Assembly: GCA_030145015.1 (NCBI GenBank)
Contig: JAQYWI010000172.1
Coordinates: forward strand, 1 to 11,491
Length of the DNA: 11,491 nt
Direction of reading: 5' to 3'
From: Desulfobacterales bacterium
GTDB lineage: Bacteria; Desulfobacterota; Desulfobacteria; Desulfobacterales; JAHEIW01
The notes under the pieces were generated by a model. The model was given only the letters and a program-made list of their open reading frames with translations. It made no database searches and was not told the origin of the DNA. The position numbers were made by a program, and so were the translations under genes. Of the stretch, positions 7,105 to 11,491 are shown piece after piece. The stretch's first letter is position 1, and every line of letters starts with the position of its first letter.

Positions 7105-8259
7105 ATGGAGCCCACATCCTATAAAGCTGAAGATCTTTTTGAATGGGTGACACGTGAAGGGGAAGCGTTTCTGCTATTGGACGTTCGACTGGGCGAGGAG
7201 TTTGAACGCTTTAAAGTCGAAGGGCCTTGCCTTTCCGATATGGTCAATGTTCCCTATGTGGAATTTGTTGAACACGAGGAAGAGAGTGTTGCCAAAGTGC
7301 CTCAAGCTCAAAAGGTCCGGATTGTCTGTGCCAAAGAAGGTTCTGCCAAATATGTCGGCGAAATCCTGATGAATCATGGATTTGAAGATGTTCGCTACCT
7401 GCAGGGCGGAATCAAAACCTGGGGTAATTTACTGATGCCGAAGTTAGTGGCCGCTGATGACAATTATCGGCTTGTTCAGTTCATTCGTCCGGGGAAGGCC
7501 TCATGCAGTTACGGACTGATCTACGGGGATGAAATGATCGTGTTTGATCCCACCCGGAACGTCAATTTTTATCACAGCTATGCCGAAGCGCATGGTGCGA
7601 AGGTCATCAAAACTTTTGAAACCCACCTGCAGGCCGATTATATTTCTGGCAGCAAACAAATCGCCGCGGAAAGTGGCGCCGATATATTCGGGCATGCGGA
7701 CGATTTTAAAGATGCAGCCTTTAAATATCAGAAGATTGTCGATGAAAGGATTTACTCATTTTCCAAAGGCAGCCCGGAAATTAAAGCATTGCACATGCCG
7801 GGACACACCCCGGGAAGCACTTCATACCTGATCGATAACCAATACTTAATTACGGGCGATACGGTTTTTATATTATCGATTGGACGTCCCGATCTTGGCG
7901 GTAAAGCCAAGGAATGGTCAAAGCTGCTGTACCACACCCTTAAGACCAAAATTGCAGATCTGGCGGATGACCTGGTTATTTTACCCGGACATTATATGGA
8001 TTGGAGCGAAGCTGATCGCTCCCAAATATTTTCAGATACGCTGGGAAGCATAAAAAATAAGAATGCCGATATTTACAACATCCAAAATGAAGACGCCTTC
8101 ATCGGGTTTATAAAGGACAATATGCGCCCTCAGCCGGAAGTATACGCTGAGATCCGCAAAGTCAACGCCGGTCTATTGGAAGTTGACGCGGAAGAGCAGG
8201 AGATAATGGATCTGGGTAAAAATGAATGCGCCGCCAGCGCGCAAAAGACACAAGGGTGA
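7105..8259 (+). CDS. Rhodanese plus metallo-beta-lactamase fusion, persulfide dioxygenase type
   Basis: This 384-aa cytoplasmic protein probably handles sulfane sulfur or persulfides. Residues 1-110 form a rhodanese domain (LLLDVRLGEEF, then catalytic-type Cys75 in IVCAKEGSAKYVG, and YLQGGIKTW). Residues 120-320 form the metal-binding domain. The three iron ligands of ETHE1-like dioxygenases are present: His174 (ETHLQADYISGS), His234 (MPGHTPGS) and Asp252 (LITGDT). A later His295 sits in LPGHYMDW. The zinc-type HxHxDH motif reads HLQADY, so the second metal site is lost, as expected for mono-iron persulfide dioxygenases and CstB-like proteins. The rhodanese domain is N-terminal, unlike most ETHE1-rhodanese fusions. 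AAGGAG (7093-7098) precedes the ATG by 6 bases. A 24-codon stretch near its 3' end (8077-8149) recurs at the window end. Confidence 0.88.
   Translation: MEPTSYKAEDLFEWVTREGEAFLLLDVRLGEEFERFKVEGPCLSDMVNVPYVEFVEHEEESVAKVPQAQKVRIVCAKEGSAKYVGEILMNHGFEDVRYLQGGIKTWGNLLMPKLVAADDNYRLVQFIRPGKASCSYGLIYGDEMIVFDPTRNVNFYHSYAEAHGAKVIKTFETHLQADYISGSKQIAAESGADIFGHADDFKDAAFKYQKIVDERIYSFSKGSPEIKALHMPGHTPGSTSYLIDNQYLITGDTVFILSIGRPDLGGKAKEWSKLLYHTLKTKIADLADDLVILPGHYMDWSEADRSQIFSDTLGSIKNKNADIYNIQNEDAFIGFIKDNMRPQPEVYAEIRKVNAGLLEVDAEEQEIMDLGKNECAASAQKTQG
8077..8149 (+). repeat. Direct repeat copy A (codons 325-348 of the persulfide dioxygenase gene)
   Basis: These 73 bases match 11419-11491 in the same orientation at 70 of 73 positions. 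The three differences (8094, 8097, 8100) are all third-codon changes. The last 49 bases are identical, and the match is cut by the window edge. Confidence 0.95.
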
Positions 8260-8421
8260 TGCCAGTTGCATTTATGAAATTGTCTAATAGCGAACTCTGT
8301 TAATATGCCCTGACTTATACTTGAGTTGCCGGAATTGATGCGTGATTTAAAACGCCGATTGATCGTATGGTACCACACCTTTTAAGGCGCCTCCCAAAAC
8401 ATTGTTTAGCTGGTGTTTGCG

Positions 8422-8454
8422 CGGGCCGGAATCACCTGCGGTAAATCCGGCCCG
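8422..8454. terminator. GC-rich hairpin between convergent genes
   Basis: CGGGCCGGA (8422-8430) pairs perfectly with TCCGGCCCG (8446-8454) around a 15-base loop, which can itself form ACC/GGT. It lies between the persulfide dioxygenase stop and the nirS-like stop, 15 bases beyond the latter on the minus strand. There is no good T run on either strand, so it may act as a 3'-end stabiliser or weak bidirectional terminator. Confidence 0.5.
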
Positions 8455-8468
8455 GGATCTGCCAGGGC

Positions 8469-10928
8469 TCAGTAGATGTCGTTGGCCGTGTTGTATACGT
8501 TAAACTTTCCGGTGGGGGTCGGAAGACCCGTGAAGCGCCTGATCTCTGCCAGAGTTGTACTGTCCAGAACAATGACTGCGCCACTCGGATCCCAGTCGGA
8601 CACCCAGACCTCGGAACCGTCCATGTTGAACTCCATGTGCACCGCCCTGCCGTTCGTGGCCACGCTGAAGCACCGGTCGAGGGCGCCGGTCGCCTTGGAA
8701 ATGGCGCAGATATCTTTCTCGTTGCCAGTGGCGCTCAGTGTCATGTCCACAAGCACCCATGGAGAGACAGGGTGCGACTTGATGAACAGTGAGCCGGAGG
8801 AGGGAAGCGGGATCTCCCGTACGATCTTCCAGGCGACATCCGGACGAGCTACCGGGTCCGCACCGTACACCGATACTTTACCTTCACCGATATGTGACGT
8901 GGCGTTGACCCAGCCATAATCCGGGTCCAGCCAGTTCACACCCCGGCCCGGATGGGGAACGGCGCCTGTATCGATAGTCGCCTCCAGGGCCTGGGTCTGG
9001 AGATCGACGACTACCATTTTGTTACTGGCGTTGGCGGCCACCAAAAAGTAATTCCCCGTGTGGTCAAACCCGCCGTCATGCAGGAATTTAGCGGCCGGGA
9101 TATTCGCAACCATCGGGAAATTCAAACCAAGCGGATCGGAGTAGTCGACGATGGAGACAATTCCCGCCTCCTTGAGGGAGACCACCCATACCGGGTCGTT
9201 GTGCGATGCGACGATCGACGCGACACGGTTTTCGATCAGGGTTACACCGTCGATGTCCACCATGGGGAGATCCACCCGCTGTTTGGGCTCAAGAGTGAGT
9301 CCATCGTAGACGACATACTGCGGCGGCCAGTAGCAGCCCTCGATGATATAAGCGTCCTCGTATCCAGCAAACTTACTGGCGTCCACGCTTCTGGCATCGT
9401 GGCAACCTTTCACGGTTGCCACCACCTGCGGTACGCTGGTCCAGAGGTCGATCATGGTGACCAGCCCATCACGGCCGATGGCGTAGAAGTAGCGCCCCGT
9501 CGATGAAGAACGCAGGATGTGAACCGCGAAACCGGTGCTAAGGCGTACGACTTCTTCGTTCGTGTCGCCGTCAAAAATCGCCACCTGGCCCGCATCCCGG
9601 AGGATGACACCCGTGTAATTCTGCCAGTTGCGTGAATGTTGAGGTGTGACCGGACGATCCTCCACCGGGACGATGAGATTCCAGCTTGCCTGGATGTCCG
9701 CCATCGGCAGCGGCGGTGCATCCGGTGGCGGCAATTGCAGGTAGGCCTGGAGCTGGGTGATCTGCTCCTCAGTGAGGATGCCGGTCTGGCCGAAATTACC
9801 CATCCCCGCAGGTGTACCATAGCGCAAGATCGCACCGAGTCCGTCGGTGCCAATCGCCTGCGACCGTGCTGCACCGATATCAGGCCCGGTTGCACCCTTA
9901 CGGTAGAGCCCATGGCAACCGGCACAGTTATTGAAGTAGACCTGCTTGCTATCCTCGAACTGTTCCGGCGTCAGATCGACCGGCTCGCTGTCGAAAACAG
10001 GGCCGATACTCTCCTGTTCGACCAGAAATTCCACGATGTCCCAGACATCTGTCGGCAGGTGCCCAATATCGGGCATCACGTAAAGATAATCGGCAAGAGT
10101 TTCGAGATCGTACGCACCCGCCGCGATAATCTCCTTAGGGTAATCGATCCAGGCACCGAGCCAGCTGTCGGAAAAAGCCGTGCTGATACCCATCAGGTCA
10201 GGGCCGGGGCGGGGCGGCTCGATAGGCGTGCCGCCGAAGCTGTGGCAGTAGGTACAGGCCTGGCGAAACTGCATTTCACCGTTGACAAAGTCACCCTCGC
10301 GGGGAAGTTTATCACCCCACGGCACGTTGGCCAAGAATGATTCGATGTCCACAAGTTCCGGGTAGGACAGGTACGATAGGAAGAACATATCAGGCCACTT
10401 ATTTATTGCGTAGCGGATGCGGCCGGCCGGCGCCTTCCTAATGCGACGGTGTGCGTATCCTCCAGCGCCATTCTCCCCATGGCACATAATACATTTTTGG
10501 TTAAACAGCGCCTGACCCTCAAGTGGCGCTGGCTGCGGAGATTCCCTTACATCGAAGGTCGCTTGTGCAATCCCGTGTATCTGGTCTTTCCATCTTAAAG
10601 AAGCCTCCACGGTGTAAGAGCCTAATGCATCGTCCAAGTTTAGAGTGTATGTGGATGATGTGGCCTTACTGCAGTCTGATTTAATGCGATATATAATCTT
10701 TGTCTCAGAGCTCAACGTTATTCCGCTTGAGTTCTTGTATACGAAGTCGACGAAGAAATACTTTTTTACTTTGTCATAATTGTTCGTCACGGTGGATGTG
10801 ACTGTAACAGTATCTCCTTGGCGGTAGCTTGCCGAGTCAGTGACTATACTTACGTTGAGCTTTTTTGCATGTACAATGCCTATGGGCAGCATTACTAAAA
10901 CAAATACTATTAAAGCCAGCTTTTTCAT
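8469..10928 (-). CDS. nirS: Cytochrome cd1 nitrite reductase homologue with Ig-like and two extra heme c domains
   Basis: This is a predicted periplasmic nitrite reductase (nitrite to nitric oxide) of 819 aa, much longer than standard NirS (about 560-600 aa). Order: signal peptide with a likely cut after VHA (1-21), Ig-like beta domain (about 25-128), heme c domain 1 (CIMCH, 146-150), heme c domain 2 (CTYCH, 225-229; possible Met ligand 285), NirS-type heme c domain (CAGCHGLYRKGATG, 335 on; likely Met376 in GTPAGM), and d1 propeller (about 425-819). The d1 part has the proximal His470 (FAVHILR), both distal histidines His576 (VASIVASH) and His617 (KFLHDGG), PHPGRG (658-663), and the NirS C-terminus TPTGKFNVYNT. 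The start is codon 6 of the longest frame, because GGAGGT overlaps the first ATG. No d1 biosynthesis genes are near. NirN-like function is less likely but open. Confidence 0.9.
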   Translation of the reverse strand: MKKLALIVFVLVMLPIGIVHAKKLNVSIVTDSASYRQGDTVTVTSTVTNNYDKVKKYFFVDFVYKNSSGITLSSETKIIYRIKSDCSKATSSTYTLNLDDALGSYTVEASLRWKDQIHGIAQATFDVRESPQPAPLEGQALFNQKCIMCHGENGAGGYAHRRIRKAPAGRIRYAINKWPDMFFLSYLSYPELVDIESFLANVPWGDKLPREGDFVNGEMQFRQACTYCHSFGGTPIEPPRPGPDLMGISTAFSDSWLGAWIDYPKEIIAAGAYDLETLADYLYVMPDIGHLPTDVWDIVEFLVEQESIGPVFDSEPVDLTPEQFEDSKQVYFNNCAGCHGLYRKGATGPDIGAARSQAIGTDGLGAILRYGTPAGMGNFGQTGILTEEQITQLQAYLQLPPPDAPPLPMADIQASWNLIVPVEDRPVTPQHSRNWQNYTGVILRDAGQVAIFDGDTNEEVVRLSTGFAVHILRSSSTGRYFYAIGRDGLVTMIDLWTSVPQVVATVKGCHDARSVDASKFAGYEDAYIIEGCYWPPQYVVYDGLTLEPKQRVDLPMVDIDGVTLIENRVASIVASHNDPVWVVSLKEAGIVSIVDYSDPLGLNFPMVANIPAAKFLHDGGFDHTGNYFLVAANASNKMVVVDLQTQALEATIDTGAVPHPGRGVNWLDPDYGWVNATSHIGEGKVSVYGADPVARPDVAWKIVREIPLPSSGSLFIKSHPVSPWVLVDMTLSATGNEKDICAISKATGALDRCFSVATNGRAVHMEFNMDGSEVWVSDWDPSGAVIVLDSTTLAEIRRFTGLPTPTGKFNVYNTANDIY
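9912..9926 (-). other. nirS: Heme c attachment motif 3 (CAGCH), the NirS-type heme
   Basis: These bases encode residues 335-339. The surrounding QVYFNNCAGCHGLYRKGATG is very close to the heme c domain of canonical NirS, as recalled from Pseudomonas and Paracoccus, so this is the ancestral electron-entry heme. Confidence 0.93.
10242..10256 (-). other. nirS: Heme c attachment motif 2 (CTYCH) of the nirS-like gene
   Basis: These bases encode residues 225-229, the second CXXCH. Downstream, YVMPDIGHL supplies Met285 as a plausible sixth ligand. The domain is reminiscent of the NirC/NirM-type electron-carrier cytochromes that usually are separate genes. Confidence 0.93.
10479..10493 (-). other. 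nirS: Heme c attachment motif 1 (CIMCH) of the nirS-like gene
   Basis: These bases encode residues 146-150, the first CXXCH. The domain around it begins GQALFNQKCIMCHGENGAGG, the normal opening of a small class I cytochrome c. Standard NirS lacks this domain. Confidence 0.93.
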
Positions 10929-10935
10929 ATCCAGC

Positions 10936-10941
10936 ACCTCC
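10936..10941 (-). promoter_or_regulatory. Shine-Dalgarno GGAGGT that fixes the nirS start at 10928
   Basis: GGAGGT read on the minus strand lies 7 bases before ATG 10928 and overlaps the first in-frame ATG at 10943. The shorter start also puts MKK directly before the hydrophobic signal core. Confidence 0.8.
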
Positions 10942-11118
10942 ATAAAAATTCATTAATCCACCTTTAAAAATATTCTTGTCTATTGGACGACCTTAAATTG
11001 AATCGCTTTTTGCGACTTCACAGGAGTAGTTAGAGAGTTCACCCAGAAGTGAGGGTCATTGGCCAGAGAAATTGGAGCTCGAATAAGTACAGACGCCGTT
11101 TGAGATTGATCCTACTTC

Positions 11119-11146
11119 AACGGTAATACCCGATCGTATTACCGTT
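11119..11146. repeat. Perfect 11-bp stem-loop
   Basis: AACGGTAATAC (11119-11129) pairs with GTATTACCGTT (11136-11146) around the 6-base loop CCGATC. On the + strand it is followed by TTCCATATATTTCTTCTT, a moderate pyrimidine run. A weak + strand terminator, an operator or a leader structure are all possible. No + strand gene precedes it within 2.8 kb. Confidence 0.75.
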
Positions 11147-11332
11147 TCCATATATTTCTTCTTATCGTTGGTTTAAAATTAGATCTGCTATTAGTTTTAA
11201 ACGCCTTTTTGAAGATTTGGCGGTTGAGGTAGTATCTTCTATGGAGTGGTATTTTATTAGGATAATTCTGAAATAATAGCCCCATAAAATAATAAATTGA
11301 ATGCCATATTATGATACAGAAGTATTCTTATC

Positions 11333-11348
11333 TTTGACTTAAGTCAAA
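11333..11348. promoter_or_regulatory. Perfect palindrome TTTGACTTAAGTCAAA, FNR/DNR-family-like operator
   Basis: The site has half-sites TTGAC and GTCAA separated by four bases, the geometry of CRP/FNR-superfamily sites (FNR consensus TTGAT-N4-ATCAA). It lies 37 bases before the ATG at 11386 and about 400 bases before the nirS-like start, so it more likely serves the rightward frame, but control of both is possible. The factor assignment is inference. Confidence 0.5.
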
Positions 11349-11385
11349 TTTTACATTTTTTACTTAATAGAAGAAGTAGAATTTC

Positions 11386-11491
11386 ATGTATAGGCTCTTT
11401 CTTTTTTTGGAACACGCTAACATCCAAAATGAAGATGCGTTTATCGGGTTTATAAAGGACAATATGCGCCCTCAGCCGGAAGTATACGCTG
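11386..11491 (+). CDS. Partial frame containing a copied persulfide dioxygenase segment, cut by window edge
   Basis: An ATG at 11386 opens a frame that runs to the window end. Eleven codons (MYRLFLFLEHA) not seen in the neighbour gene are followed by NIQNEDAFIGF and 13 more residues identical to residues 325-348 of the rhodanese/metallo-beta-lactamase protein. Only three bases differ in 73, all synonymous, so the fragment comes from a coding homologue and not from random sequence. The ribosome site is poor (AGAAG, about 11 bases upstream). It lacks the rhodanese domain and all metal ligands, so it is probably a truncated, non-catalytic remnant or the far boundary of an insertion. Its 3' end is outside the window. 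Confidence 0.45.
   Translation, partial: MYRLFLFLEHANIQNEDAFIGFIKDNMRPQPEVYA
11419..11491 (+). repeat. Direct repeat copy B of 8077-8149
   Basis: This is the second copy of the 73-bp segment, 3342 bp downstream of copy A in the same orientation. The homology starts abruptly at 11419. The right limit is unknown because the window ends inside it. Confidence 0.95.

Larger units (their letters stand above)
10944..11385. other. Intergenic region between the divergent nirS-like gene and the right-hand frame
   Basis: This 442-bp AT-rich stretch has no gene I can support. It holds an 11-bp perfect stem-loop (11119-11146) and a perfect 16-bp palindrome (11333-11348). Promoters for both the leftward nirS-like gene and the rightward frame at 11386 should be here. 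No strong -35/-10 pair stands out for either. Confidence 0.5.

Noticed and set aside
8952..9506. 184-aa open frame on the + strand
   Set aside because: It is antisense to the well-supported d1 domain of the nirS-like gene and has no recognisable motifs.
9452..9925. 157-aa minus-strand frame within the nirS-like gene
   Set aside because: It is a shifted frame on the same strand as nirS, arginine-rich low-complexity translation; the main frame carries all heme motifs without interruption.
9636..10340. 234-aa open frame on the + strand
   Set aside because: It lies fully inside the nirS-like gene on the opposite strand, in its GC-rich part where antisense frames stay open by composition. No family motifs or ribosome site.
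8469..10928. NirN or NirF (heme d1 biosynthesis protein) in place of nitrite reductase
   Set aside because: NirF lacks a CXXCH heme domain. The NirS-like CAGCHGLYRKGATG, both distal histidines and the TPTGKFNVYNT C-terminus favour NirS. NirN is not fully excluded without a tree.
1..11491. CRISPR array, tRNA, rRNA or insertion sequence
   Set aside because: Nothing seen by eye: no regularly spaced repeats, no tRNA-like TTCGA loop with cloverleaf arms, no transposase frame and no terminal inverted repeats. The only long repeat is the 73-bp pair.

Overview
The window looks like chromosomal DNA of a Gram-negative bacterium of moderate to low GC. Signs are Sec signal peptides, periplasmic c-type cytochrome domains, a UgpB/MalE-type binding-protein ABC transporter and good Shine-Dalgarno sites. 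The mix of anaerobic respiration and sulfur genes, the TCCGCC-type intergenic hairpin and short tandem intergenic repeats fit a Desulfobacterota-like (deltaproteobacterial) genome. That assignment is an inference, and no rRNA or other taxonomic marker is present.

Layout. (1) 1-357 is an upstream region with a palindrome and a terminator-like hairpin. (2) 373-5507 (+) is a carbohydrate or polyol-phosphate type ABC importer: binding protein, strong internal hairpin/T-tract attenuator, two permeases, HAD phosphatase, a 298-bp gap, then the ATPase. (3) 5508-6083 is non-coding. (4) 6084-6881 (+) is a crotonase-fold protein that lacks one of the two canonical catalytic glutamates. (5) 7105-8259 (+) is a rhodanese plus metallo-beta-lactamase fusion of the persulfide dioxygenase type. 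(6) 8469-10928 (-) is the standout gene, a cytochrome cd1 nitrite reductase (NirS) homologue. It has a signal peptide, an Ig-like beta domain, two extra c-type heme domains, the usual NirS heme c domain and a complete heme d1 propeller. (7) 10944-11385 is non-coding with a strong hairpin and a perfect 16-bp palindrome. (8) 11386-11491 (+) is the start of an open frame cut by the window edge. After 11 new codons it repeats 73 bp of the persulfide dioxygenase gene at 96% identity.

How it fits together. The transporter genes, probably with the HAD phosphatase, form one uptake system, with the internal terminator expected to favour binding protein over permeases. The crotonase and the persulfide dioxygenase are separate units with their own ribosome sites. 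The nirS-like gene runs convergently to the persulfide dioxygenase, has a GC-rich body with an AT-richer 5' segment, and lies between direct repeats of the neighbouring gene. I read this as an acquired and re-fused nitrite reductase module, possibly brought in by recombination at the 3' part of the persulfide dioxygenase gene. No heme d1 biosynthesis genes are visible here. The most unusual items are the multi-heme NirS architecture and the direct repeats around it.
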